A stretch of DNA of 64,000 nucleotides from Thermothelomyces thermophilus ATCC 42464. Taxonomy: Eukaryota > Ascomycota > Sordariomycetes > Sordariales > Chaetomiaceae. The position numbers were made by a program, and so were the translations under genes. The notes under the pieces were generated by a model, which ran no database searches, was not told the DNA's origin, and saw only the letters and a program-made list of their open reading frames with translations. Of this stretch, positions 1 to 11,813 are shown piece by piece (position 1 is the first letter of the stretch; each line of letters begins with the position of its first letter). The DNA is taken from the NCBI RefSeq assembly GCF_000226095.1, contig NC_016476.1, positions 434,001 through 498,000 on the forward strand. Reading direction: 5' to 3'.

Positions 1-1171
1 ATAGCGATCGCTATCATTATACGGAATAACTATACTACTAGAGTAGCTACGTATGTACTTTCTACTAAGCTAATATCTTATAGATCTCCTTATATATAGA
101 TCCTTGTCTTGTACTTCTCTAAGAAACCGTCCTTATCAAACTTATACGTAAAGACCTATTTTAACGGGATAGGTCGTGCTTTCGCCTACTTATATAGTAC
201 GATCTTCTATATTCCCTTGCTCTCTAAGTTATATATCTCCTTACAAGCTATATCTTTGAACTATTATTCTAATAGGTAGTTATATAGGTCTTACTAATTA
301 ATAGGAACGCGAGTAAGATCGTTAATATACTAATATAGCTTATTTAAAGCTACCCTAAGGTATATAGTATCTTTCTATCATATAGTAGTAGCAAACATTA
401 TATATATTATTCTTATGCTCTAGTCCTCTAGGTAAGCTTCCTATTGATTAGGTAAGTAAGTCTTATGGAACTATTACTAGAGTTCCTTAGTTATATAAAT
501 AAAAGAGTAGTAATAATTGACCTTCTCTTTGTTTTATAGCTATTTACTTAACTATATAAGGTCCCTAGGTATATAAGCCCTCCTCCTACCTCTGCCTCTT
601 CTTATATGAGGTTACTAAGTAGCTTCTCCTTTGCTTCTACCTTCTAGAGAATACGTTAGCTAGTCCGGACTTTACTTAACGCTCTACTCCTCTAGCCTAG
701 CTAGGTATAATATATTAGTAGTACCGTCCCTAGCTTCTAACTCTTTCGTCCACTTATCGCGTATACTAGATTCTTCTATAGAAGGTATCCCTCTATTAGA
801 TTCGACGGCTCCCCTGCTCTCCCTAGCGTCTAATTAGCTAGCTAGCGACTAAGAAAGCCCTAATTCAAACCTTCCTACTTCCTAGTAGATATCCCTTTTA
901 CTAGCTATCGTAAGGCAAGTTACTAAGGGCTTAGGTATATATTTAGGGGTCAAGAGTCTTCTAAAGCTCTCTATCCATTTAGTAAGTTTATCTATTACCT
1001 ATATTTCTATTATAAGAGTTTCTAGAACTAATTACTTGCTTATAAGCTATATATTAGAGAGCTCCCTTACCCCTAAGTCTTGACCCTATTAGAGAGGTTA
1101 ATCTACTACTAGACTCTCTTACAATAGGGGCGGCTAAGCTACTATAATAGAGTCTTCTACTAGTTATCAGG
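1..1171 (-). mobile_element. copia fossil: reverse transcriptase entry region
   Basis: This minus-strand remnant of copia reverse transcriptase continues off the left edge. It adjoins the integrase remnant at 8806 once gypsy copy A is set aside. The last five bases (1167-1171) are the left target duplication of copy A. It is AT-rich and broken by many RIP-type changes. Confidence 0.7.
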
Positions 1172-1630
1172 TGTAACGAACCCAACTCAGACTTCTTCTA
1201 AAAGGGTTCAGACGGAGGTGAATTAAGCGGGACAAGCGTACAGGTCGTCTAAGGGATTCGGTAAAGCCAAAGGGTTTACAACAACACTAGAGTTGTCTCC
1301 TATAATAGTTAGTAATGCTTAGTATAAGTACTTGTGATTATAGGTTAGGTTACTATCACTAATAAACTCCTAGAGTCCACCATAACAAGTGACTATTTAT
1401 ATATATATATACTTCTGCCGATCGCTCATAGTCCCTTTTTATCCTGTTCTTGGATCGCCTTTAGTAGCTAGCTATCCTCTGCTATCTTTCCCTTTTTAGT
1501 AATCGTTCGCCTGTGGTAGCCCGCGCTCCCTAGCGATCCCATGTCAGCCTTGCTTCGTGCCCTTCTTGATTAGTGGCTCATTTAGCCTTCTGTGCCCCAC
1601 CGGGTCGTAGTATATAGTTAGCTCGTGATA
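1172..1630. repeat. LTR of gypsy copy A (3' LTR of the minus-strand element)
   Basis: This copy starts TGTAACGAACC and aligns end to end with 8347-8805. The differences I see by eye are transitions, as expected of RIP. The left ~240 bases resemble the LTRs of copy B, while the remaining ~220 bases do not. The inner edge is followed by a C-rich tract, a polypurine tract when read on the minus strand. Confidence 0.92.
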
Positions 1631-1689
1631 CGATGCCCCCTCTTTAGGGCTTTCGACCCGAAAGCTTCTTATAACTTGTTTTAAATACT

Positions 1690-2435
1690 ACTAATACCCC
1701 CTTTTTCTAGTAAGTAATATCCTTCTTCTATTAACTTCCTTTTATTATAGCTAATCGTGTTCCTAGGAATCATCGCGATCTTAAACGCAAACGACATACT
1801 ATTACGATCAAGATTAAGCGAGAGGGTTACAAGGTTACTATACCTTGTAAGCGTTATTAGAATGTAAAGCTGTAAAAGCATTATATAATGATAGAGGGTT
1901 TAAACAAGTGTCAAAACTGTATTTATATAGGCAAGAAGTATAGTAGTCTAAACATTGTAGATACCTATAGGTTCCTCAGTTTTTTTTTTTTTTTTTTTTA
2001 TAGTCTTAGGTTATTAACTATCTTAGTCCTTTCGAATTTGTCAGAGCAAGAGAAGGTTTCGAGAGAGATTACTAAGACCAAGGCGCTACTTACTCAGATA
2101 CTAAGCCGTTTAAGTCGATTATATCGTTTATAGTAATCCCTGCGCGATCGTAGTACCGAAGTTTTTCGTCGTGGCGTAGCTCGTCTGGAGGAGGAGGAAG
2201 AACTAGATATTCCTCTGCCGATGTCGGAGACGCAGACCCTTGCGGGTCAGGCTTAGGCGTTAGGTGCTTTTGACGTGTTCGATTAGGAGTCGATTAGGTT
2301 AGATCCTGGTCCTAATTCTAGCGTATTCCCCTCTTTTTCTATCGAGGAATAGGCTTTGGAGCCGGTTCTTATAGCCGGTTAGGATTCCGTCGGTAGAATT
2401 ACTCTAGTTTCTTAGGGTAATTTAGGTTCTTAATA
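1690..2435 (+). other. antisense coding relic inside gypsy copy A, between chromodomain and 3' LTR
   Basis: The plus strand here, opposite to gag and pol, shows protein-like sequence rich in charged residues and predicted to be helical (Glu/Arg/Leu), followed by a Ser/Gly/Pro-rich tail that ends just before the chromodomain. The end of the tail resembles the corresponding block in copy B (11,085-11,813), although the nucleotide sequence of most of the block is unlike copy B. The best reading is an extra gene carried in antisense by the retrotransposon family. It is a broken fossil here and its function is unknown. Confidence 0.5.
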
Positions 2436-5400
2436 GGTTCCTATAAGTTGTCTTCTAGTCCGAAATTAAGCCATTTAACCAGATACTATAGTTCTCTATT
2501 AATAATGTGTAAATCTAGAATTTCTTTAACATCCTATTCTTCCTCTTTGTCCTCTGCTTCGATATATATAGTAATCTTAGCGTTCTTTAGTGCTGGTTCG
2601 AGAAGTGAAATATAAAAAATATCTATCTATAGTTATATAGATGACGGTAACGATAGTCGGTAGTTAGATGTCGAAATTTGTTCCTTGATAACGAAGGGTC
2701 TAACCTTCTTAAAGTCTAGCTTTATGCTTAGTTATTTAGTTTATGAGTTTCGTGTAATCAGGTAGACTTTGTCTCCCCTCTCTAGGCAAGGTCCCTTAAG
2801 CCTATATTTATTATAGTAGTTCTTTATTCTAGTTCTAACAAACTTAAGTTCCTTTTTAAGCTTTTCGTATAGTACGTACATTTGTTCTGCTTTGAATACT
2901 ACTCTTGGCACTATGACCTCTAGTCCTTGCCTAAGGTCTGCTTTGTATCTGTAGTTCGTAAAGAACGGTATAACTTTAGTTATTTCTGTTAGCGTTGTGT
3001 TATAGGCGAGTTATACTATTAGTAATAGCATGACCTAGTCGTCTTACTAGTAGTTAACATAAGAATAAAGGTATTACTTGATAACTTGGTTCAGTCGCTC
3101 CGTTTGTCTGTCGGTTTATAGGTAATATGCTATTAATAGCTTGCTATTAACGTCTAATCGTTATATTAACGCTTGCTAGAACTTCGATATAAACTTGGTA
3201 TCTCTATTAGTAATCTATTCCTATAGCCAAATGTATACTAATACGACTTGCTAATAGATTATATCTACTAACTGTTCCACTGTCTAGGACTCCTTATAGG
3301 GAAAGAAGTATACCTATTTAGTTAGGCGGTCTACTATAGTAAGAATACTATTATAGATTACCCCTATGGCCGTGTCCTTAGATTCTAGCAGTTTTGTAAT
3401 AAAGTCTATCGTAACTAAACTCTATAGTTTGTCGGCTATTAGTAGTGGCTAAAGTAGCCTATATGGCTTATATTGTACCGTTTTGCTTCGATTACAGATA
3501 TCGTAGTTCCGTACAACTTCCTTAACTTGTATCGTTAGCTATAGAAAGTCGTAGTGTTTCTTGACTTGTACGATAGTCTTCGCGACTCCTTTATGTCCTC
3601 CGAGTTTCGACTTATGGAGTTTTCGAATCATTTGTAGCTATTAGTCTTTATCGTAGATATACGCTTTGCCTCGGTACTAGAGTTTCCTATCTTTTTCTTC
3701 TACTCCGTTAGGTACTACTGGTCCGGGTGTTACTTGATACTATATCTCGTTAATCCTTTGTTCTCGAAAGATTATATAATATTCTAGGAACGAGTCAAGT
3801 AGATCGTCCCTTATAGGTGTCTACATTTCGTGATATAGCGTCCCGTCTATTCGTTCCTTGAATAATAGTAGCGTTATTTCTATTCGTCCTTCTGTATAAT
3901 CCGTTTATTAGCTTAAGGCATCTGCTTATACGTTCTCTTTGCCCTTCTTATAGCAGATCTCAAAATTGAATTCCGTAAGGAATTCTACCTATTATATTTA
4001 TTATCTATTAAGCTCCTTTATCATTATAAAGTATCGTAAATTCTTATAATCCATATATACTTATACTAGTTCGATCGTACTACTAAGGTATAGTTACTAT
4101 TCCTTAAAAGCTTTGACAATTACAAGTAGTTCCTTATTATAGATCAAATAATTAAGATATAGTCTATCGAGCTTCCTTAAAAAGAAGGCTATAGGATATA
4201 GCTTCCCTTGTTCGTCTTGTTATCCCAATTGTCCTCCGATAGTATAGTCTAAAGCGTCCGTTTCCACCTTAAATAGCTTCTTAGGGTCTGGTAGCACTAG
4301 TACTAGATCTTTAGTAATAGCGTCATAGATCTACGTAAATGCTTGCTCATATTGCTCTTCCTATTAGAATTTAGCGTTCTTCTTGGTAAGTTCGTATAAG
4401 GGTTGTACGATCGCTCTAAAGTTCCTGATAAACATCTGGTAGAAGTTCGTAAACCTAATAAAACTTCGTACTTCTGTAACTAACGTCAGTTATAGCTAAT
4501 CCTTAATAGCTTTAACCTTTAAGGGCTTTATCTAGATTTGTCCTAGGGATATTTTGTATCCTAAAAATACCGTTTTCCTAATATAGAATTCACTCTTTTC
4601 CTTGTTAACTAATAGCTTATATATATATAATGTGTCTAGTACTACTTTTATATACTTCTGGTGCTTATCTATCGTTTTGGAGAAGATAAGTATATTGTCG
4701 AGATAATATACTATAAATTTGTCAAGAAAGGGTTAGATAGCTTGATTAATCAGGGCTTAGAACGTTACCGGCATATTTATCAGTCTAAATAGCATGATGA
4801 GGTACTTATAGTGGCTATAGGGTATCCTAAAGGCCGTTTTCTACTTGTCGCCTTCTTTGATCTATATATAGTTATAGGCTAATAGCAAGTCAAGATGTAT
4901 AAAATATTAGGCTCCTACTAACTAATCTCGGAGCTGTAAGATTAGCGGTAATAGGTATCGGTTTTTCATAGTCTATTTATTAAGTTACTAATAGTTAATG
5001 TATAACCGTAGCTTTCCGTCTTTCTTAGGTATAAATAGGATTAGGTAGCCTACTAGCGATATCAACAGGCAGATATATCCTCTTCGAAGGTTCTCCTCTA
5101 AATATCGCTTAAGTTCTTCATTCTATATCTAGCTTATATAGTAAATCTTAAAGAACTTCAATTATACTCCTTCCTTAAGCTTGATCTCGTAATCCTATAG
5201 GCCGTATTCTAGTAATCCTTCTAGATGCTTTAGTTCGAATGCTAGATGTCCTTTATATTCCTTCGGTACTTTCCTAGTCTTGTCTTGTCTCTCGGCTTTC
5301 TAATAGTATACGAACTTGGTTCTATCTATAGCGATACTAGCGATTTCTCCTATCTTAACCTACTACTCTAGTTATAGTGTTCCGCATTCGTTAACGGAGA

Positions 5401-8346
5401 GAACAGCTATCAGCGGTTTAGCTTATTCCTCCTATCGCAACGTTGGTATCGTTATACCACTTCTTCTAGAGTCTGTAGTAGTCTGCCTACCACTGTCTGT
5501 CTCTTACGGTAGATCTATAGGATATGCCTTCCCCTGAGTATCGTCCGCTCGCGATCCTTGTATACTCCCTATCTTGCTAGTTAAATACGACTCCGTTCGG
5601 GGTCGTAGGTAGCTACTATTCTTCTAGCTAATGTCTAGATTATAATCTTTATACTATAGTAATCCTAATATTATATCTTTGTCATTGCCTATATCTACGA
5701 TACTAAATATGACTATTATAGTTTTCCCTACTATAGTAATATCGATTAGTTCGGTCTCCTTATATACCTATTATATTAGAAATAGCCCTTTGACTATACT
5801 ATACTTCCGCTTCATTCTCTAGGGTATCTATAGCTAATTTATAAGCGTTGGCGAAATCAGGTTTATCTCTACTCTACTATCTACTAATACAAGCATTTCG
5901 TGCTATTTCCATTATACTGTTATCTATAATCGCTTATCTTGCCGCCGTTATCCAAAGATTACGGCGACTTCCTATATTTCTGCTGGGAAGTCTCGATATA
6001 GTGGTCTCTTACGCTAGTTCCTCCTATACTACGCTACTACTTGCTACTATACGGGCATTAATGGTTTTCGGGCCCCTTAAAGAGCCCTAACCCGTTTCCT
6101 AGGTTAGTGCTAACCTCTTCGGTTATTTAGCTAATAGTAGCTTCGTCAATTATACTTATTTCTATAAGCTATTAAGTACTAGTAACTTCCTACCATTAGG
6201 TCTGTTCTACTTTCCATTGTATATGCCATAGCTTCATCTGAAGCTCCTAGATCTGCGATTTCTTTTCGTCTATGTAGTAGAGGTAGTCGTTACTCTAGCA
6301 CGAGTCCTATATATCTCGTCCTGTTCCGTAGTGCCTAGGCTAGGCTCGTTTTAGAACTACCGTAATGCCTTCTAGATCGCAGGCTTCGATCTTCTAAAGC
6401 AATTCGGCCGCTCTGTTTCCTATATCATAGACCTATTCCACAGGGCAGAGGCTTCCGTCCTCATTTCCTTGTTAGGTCAGCTAGTAATTGTTTTCAAATT
6501 TGTCGCGAAAGTAGTATTAGCATTTATATACTACACACTAAAACTAGGGCATTTGTATATATGTCTCATATTATAGGTATAGTCGTATAGTGTTACCTAG
6601 AAGGTATTAGAATTCTTTTCCAAATCCTTCTTACTATATATAGACTATAGATACTCTAATGCTAAGGTAAGAGTATTTCTTCTAATAGCTTTCCTATATA
6701 TGCTTATCTTTTCTATAGTTTGTGTATATAAACTAGTACTCGGGGTTCTATACGTCGTAGCTAAGTTGCTAATTGTCAAAATGCTTAGCGTAGCTATTAG
6801 GCCTATTGTATATCACAGGCTGTTCCCCTTTAATAGTTTCTACAATATATCGGAGTTTCCTTATCTTGTCCCTTATTTCATTGCTCTGCTAGGCAAGTCG
6901 AATCAAGCGTCTATCCTGTTCGCGTAGTTCCGTATTAAGCCGGGAAACTTCGTTATAGTACCATTCGATTCGTTCCTAGAGGAATAGAACATTAGGTCTA
7001 GGTCTTTCGATTCCTTAGGTATCGGTTGTCTACGATCTATCCTACCTTTAGGTAACTATAAAACCCTACTACCTTAAGGCTAGGAAAATCGAAATTAGTA
7101 GTATATATTCTCCTACCATGTCCTATTTGGCAAGACCTGTTTCTAGGTCTATAGTAACTAGTTTAGAGTATAGTGCTTACTTATCTTCGCTATCGCCGTC
7201 ACGTCCGAGACTGTCTATATTGCTATCCCTATTCTCGTAGCTTGTAGCCACTACTTCGATGACATCCTTAGCGGTTTTATTAATAGCTATAATTTCCTTT
7301 CTAGGGACTAGTTTCTAGTCTTTCTTTAGGCTTCGACATTCTTATTTATAGTGTCCTTTCTTTCTATAGTTATAGTAGGTAACGTTAGACTTATCTTTAG
7401 CTATCTTTTTCTTGTCCTACTTCCATATTATATCTATATCTATAGCTCTAGGATACGTCCTATGCGATATACTAACATATGCTCGTTTTTTCTTGTTATT
7501 AGCCTTAACTACGGTTCCGTTTATCTGACCTTGTTTCTACTACTCTTATATATAGAGTCGATTATTAATTCCAATAGCCTATATAATATATTCATCTAGA
7601 GTCTTAGGCCGGTCATACTTATATAGTTTATCTTTAACCTTTTTCTTTAAGCTATTATAGAATAGTTATATTAATATCTTATCGTTAAGCTAAGACTTAA
7701 GCATGTCCTATCTAAACTATATAGTATAAGAGGCTACTAACTTAGTCTATCGGAGATTAGCAAGTCTTTCTTATATATAAATCTTCTTATCCTTGTCGCT
7801 AAAAACCTTCCAAAGCTCTTCTTCAAACCGGTTATAAGATCGAAAGACTGCCTACGTAAATACGTCTTAGTCGTCTTCATCTTCCTTAGTAAGATAATCG
7901 TTCTACATAGGCTCGAACTATCTAAGTGCCTTGCCCTCTAGTCTCGTAGCTATATAGAAGACTTTAGCTTTATCGTCCGGAAACTTGTCATCGTTAAGCT
8001 AGAAGTAAGATCAGAGGTTTATTAGGAATCTTATAAGATCTTCCTTAGTTCCTTTATATTTGCTAGGTAGTTCGATCTTAATATAGCTTACTTTGGCGCC
8101 CTCGAGTGCCTTGATTTTAGCGTAGGCCTCGTTAGCCAGCTTCTATAAGTGCTTTTTGCCGTTCTCGAGTTCCTTGATCCGAGCTTAAGTAACCTTATCT
8201 CTCTAGTCTAACTCCTAGATCCGTTGCTAGAGTTGACCAAGCTAGGTAAGCAGCTATTCGGCCGTAACGTTAGTAGCTATATCGATGTCAAGGTCGAAAT
8301 CACCTCCGTTCTGAGCTATGACAGAATAAAGGGAATAATAGCAACG

Positions 8347-8805
8347 TATAACGAACCTAACTTAGACTTCTTCTAAAAGGGTTCAGATAGAGGTAAATTA
8401 AGCGGGACAAGTATATAGGTCGTCTAAGGGATTTGGTAAAGCTAAAGGGTTTATAATAATACTAGAGTTGTCTCCTATAATAGTTAGTAATACTTAGTAT
8501 AAGTACTTATAATTATAGGTTAGGTTGCTATTATTAGTAAACTCCTAGAGTCTACTATAACAAGTGACTATTTATATGTATATATATTTCTGCTGACTGC
8601 TTATAGTCCCTTTCCATCCTATCCTTAGATCGCCTTTGGTAGCTAGCTATCCTCTGCTATCTTTCCCTTTTTGGCAATTGTTTGCCTGTAGTAGCCCGTG
8701 CTCTCTAGCGATCCTATGTCAGCCTCGCTTCGTGCCCTTCTTGATTAGTGGCTCATTTAGCCTTCTGTGCCCCACCGGGTCGCGGTATATGGTTAGCTCG
8801 TAACA
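8347..8805. repeat. LTR of gypsy copy A (5' LTR of the minus-strand element)
   Basis: This is the partner of 1172-1630 with the same length of 459 bases, ending GCTCGTAACA. It is followed by the right target duplication TTAGG. The gag region begins within about 30 bases of its inner edge on the minus strand. Confidence 0.92.
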
Positions 8806-10569
8806 TTAGGTCTATTATAACACTTCCTAGAGAAAATTAGTATCCTAGGAATCTTTGCTAAGATCAAATTAATTGACTTCCTAGCTTGCTACTACTAGCG
8901 ACGACTCTATCGGCTACTCTTTACCTAGACAGTAGAAAGTCTTCTTATTAAAGCGAACGTTATAAGTTATAATGACCTTGTCAAGCTTAGGTATCTAAAT
9001 ACAATAGATATTGGAAGTATAATATTCTATAAGATACCCTATTAGCCTATATAGTAGTACCTTAAAGTCCTTTATATACTACTTAGCTTCCCTATCCTTA
9101 TAGAGGATATATACCTAGTATTTATATATAAAGATACTACTCTAATCTAGATATAAGTTACTAGTTAATGTAATTATTAAGCTAGGTTTGTACTAGCGAA
9201 AATACCATTTAAACTAGCTATAAAGTACCTTATTAGGAGTTCTAAACAAGTAAGCACAGCTTAGGCTTATTATATATAAGTACGCTACTACTTATATACT
9301 TTTTAACTAGAGCTTTATAGGGAGATTCGTACCATTAAGTATCTTAATTAAGCGTAAGATCAGTTCTTGCCTTACTTACTCTGCTAGTCCATTAGGCTTA
9401 TAGGTATATAAAGATAAGAGTTTAAGATCAATATTACTTTCTATAGCCTAAGCCTAATAGCGTATTAATATACGCCTTACTAAACTAATTATCGTAATAT
9501 TATTATCCTACTTAATCTTATAGATAATAAGCCTATATTAACGTCTTACCTAGCTCTCGAAGTTCCAGATAACTCCTATAATCTAGTCTAGCGACTTCGT
9601 CGTCAAGAGGAAAGGGAAGAGCTTCCTACTATACTTATTAATAATTACAAGTAGCCATCGTAATCTATTAATCGCTTTAGGATAGTCGAATAGATCCTAG
9701 GCTACTTGCTAGAACAGGTGTATAGACTTCTACTTAGGTAGTATTTTTCTAGAGATAACCTTACTTACGTAAGTACAAGCGTAGCTCTTATACTTAATAT
9801 ACGCTATCCCCTTAATATAGACGTTTCTAGCGTTATTAATAAGCGCTTTTAACGCTTCTAGTCCGAGGTAGCTAGCTCTTAAATACTAAAGATCCTTAGT
9901 ATCCTCTCTTATAGTAGGTAACGCTTATATCTAGGACCTTCTACTATATATAGTAAATACGTTCTATAAGGATATATAAACGTTCATAATACCTACTTTA
10001 CTAATTAAGATATAGTCTAGGAAGCTTAAGTAGTAGGAAAGTAGCTTATATTTAAGGAAGGTAAGATTATACTTACGTTCTAACTTACAAAGGATAACAT
10101 TATTTTCTAGTGTTCCAAAATGTAGTAAGCAATCTAAGCTATAATACTAAGCGTCTACCTTAAGTAATAGAGCTTCTGAGACAATATTAATATAGAATCC
10201 TTCGACGATAGCGATATCCTTAAGTGTTAGGCTCTTAGTACACGGTCTATATAGTCTATCTAGAACATTCTTAATTACCTAAGTACCTTTCCTACTAATA
10301 GGAAAGGTCGTTATACCTACTTTAACAAACTTAGGATCTTCTACCTTGATAAACGTCCTAGGTAAAAGGAACTTCTTATCGTTAACTAAGTAGGTCGTAT
10401 TATATAAGTCTAGTAAAGTGCTTTCTAAAAGAGGATAATGCTATAGAGTAACTATACTAAACGCTCTATAATAAGTTAAGAGCTTGCTAAGTAGCTAAGG
10501 GCTAATAATTAACATATTAAGGGAACTAGGGTATCTTACCCTTAATTACTTAGAATAAGATAGCTCCCC
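8806..10569 (-). mobile_element. copia fossil: integrase region between the two gypsy copies
   Basis: Minus-strand copia integrase core and C-terminal region. The C-terminal part near 9,000-9,170 resembles the fungal copia motif with GYL, IYxIWxP and NVxFNKKxFY features. The sequence towards 10,569 would be the protease/gag boundary, but I cannot recognise it there. It is flanked on both sides by gypsy LTRs, and its outer five bases on each side are target duplications. Heavily degraded. Confidence 0.75.
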
Positions 10570-11023
10570 TATGACAAACCCAACTCAGACTTCTTCTAAA
10601 AGGGTTTAGACGGAGGTAAATTAAACAGGACAAGCATACAGGTCGTCTAAGGGATTCGGTAAAGCCAAAGGGTTTATAATAACACTAGAGTTGTCTCCCA
10701 CAATAGTCAGTAATGCTTAGTATAAGTACTTGTAATTATAGGTTAGGTTGCTATCACTAGTGAACTCCCAGAGTCCACTATAACGAGTAACTAGCTAGCT
10801 ATATATATATAATTATCTGTCCTTCTTTAATAGTTATTACTAGTACCGTTTCTCCTTTTACTCCGTGATTCTATATTATTGACGGTGACATATTATTATT
10901 ACTAGTGAAGACCTTAGTCTTGGCAGTGATAATCTTCTGATTAGTCCGTCAAGTGATTGGCTGTCGGAATGTCCTACGTCCTGGCTACAGCCTGCTGGGC
11001 CGTCTATATGCTTATCTATAACA
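10570..11023. repeat. LTR of gypsy copy B (3' LTR of the minus-strand element)
   Basis: 454 bases align end to end with 17723-18176, with differences that look like transitions. The first ~240 bases match the copy A LTRs; the remainder (about 10,811-11,023) is unrelated to A. The left target duplication TCCCC precedes it. Confidence 0.9.
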
Positions 11024-11084
11024 CGATGCCCCTTCTTTAAAGCTTTCGACCTAAAAGCCCTCTTAGGCCATTTTAAATAGTGCT

Positions 11085-11813
11085 AATAACCCTTCGCTTG
11101 TAAGTATTATATTCTTCTTATTTCTATGTTGTGGTTGCCTTGTTAATAAAATGCCGATAGAGAAATAGAAGTCGTATTCTACATGTTACCGTGCTTCCCT
11201 TGCTTAGAATATCGCTAAGAACGGTTTTATCGTTATACCTTGCTCTTAATACGCGTCGTAAGGCCTCGTCTGCAAAATGATCGCATGTATAAAGCGTTAC
11301 AAAGCCTACGTTTGTCAAGGTCGTTCTTACGACGGCTCTAGTATACTGCTTTCTTCCTATAAGTACGTCTCCTTTGTTTTTTTTTTTTTTTAAATGTAAT
11401 TCCTAATGTTTGTTCTAGTAGATCGTATTCTCTAGGAGTAGCATTATATCAAGGATGCTAAACGTCGTACTAAGCTTAAGCTAGATAAATCCTAATGCTA
11501 TCTAGAAGAAGCCTAGTACAAGTTATCTAAAAAGCTTACACGGCTCTGGCGTCTTCGTTAGTAGAAGGAGTTTTTAGTAGAGAAAGGTACTAATATAGTA
11601 GCGCGTAGTCTATCGACCTTAGACGAGTTAGAGGAGGTTAAGCAGTAAGAGCAGTAGGAGGCGCCTACTATACCCTCGTCACAGATTAATGATACCGTCG
11701 ATGCTATCGACTAGGGCGCTATCTTTGGTTCTATCCTAGGTTTTCCTTTAGTCGATCCGGGTTCTGCCGGTAGAACTATTCTAGTTTCTTAGGGCAGTTC
11801 AAATTCTTAATTA
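11085..11813 (+). other. antisense coding relic inside gypsy copy B, between chromodomain and 3' LTR
   Basis: Plus-strand, protein-like sequence opposite to gag-pol. The first third is Cys-rich with spaced cysteines. The middle is strongly charged and Lys/Arg/Gln/Glu-rich, like a coiled coil, and the end is a short Ser/Gly tail resembling that of copy A. The same position and overall plan in two copies with divergent nucleotide sequence argues for a real extra gene of the family. Broken fossil; function unknown. Confidence 0.55.

Larger units (their letters stand above)
1172..8805 (-). mobile_element. Ty3/gypsy chromovirus fossil, copy A, with both LTRs
   Basis: This 7,634-base element on the minus strand is flanked by LTRs of 459 bases and by a 5-bp target duplication (1167-1171 and 8806-8810) that differs by one C/T transition. 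In minus-strand order it has: 5' LTR; gag from about 8,320, with a CCHC zinc knuckle near 7,335-7,390; a protease region; reverse transcriptase with a YLDD-like site near 4,690-4,715; RNase H; integrase at roughly 3,900-2,600; a C-terminal chromodomain near 2,560-2,420; then an extra block on the opposite strand and the 3' LTR. It is structurally whole, but its coding frames are broken many times by RIP. It is younger than the copia element it splits. Confidence 0.9.

Noticed and set aside
5316-7599. Plus-strand open frames of 70-80 codons within the gypsy block
   Set aside because: They run antisense to gag-pol of copy A and recur in copy B only because the copies are alike. Composition is that of RIP-mutated DNA.
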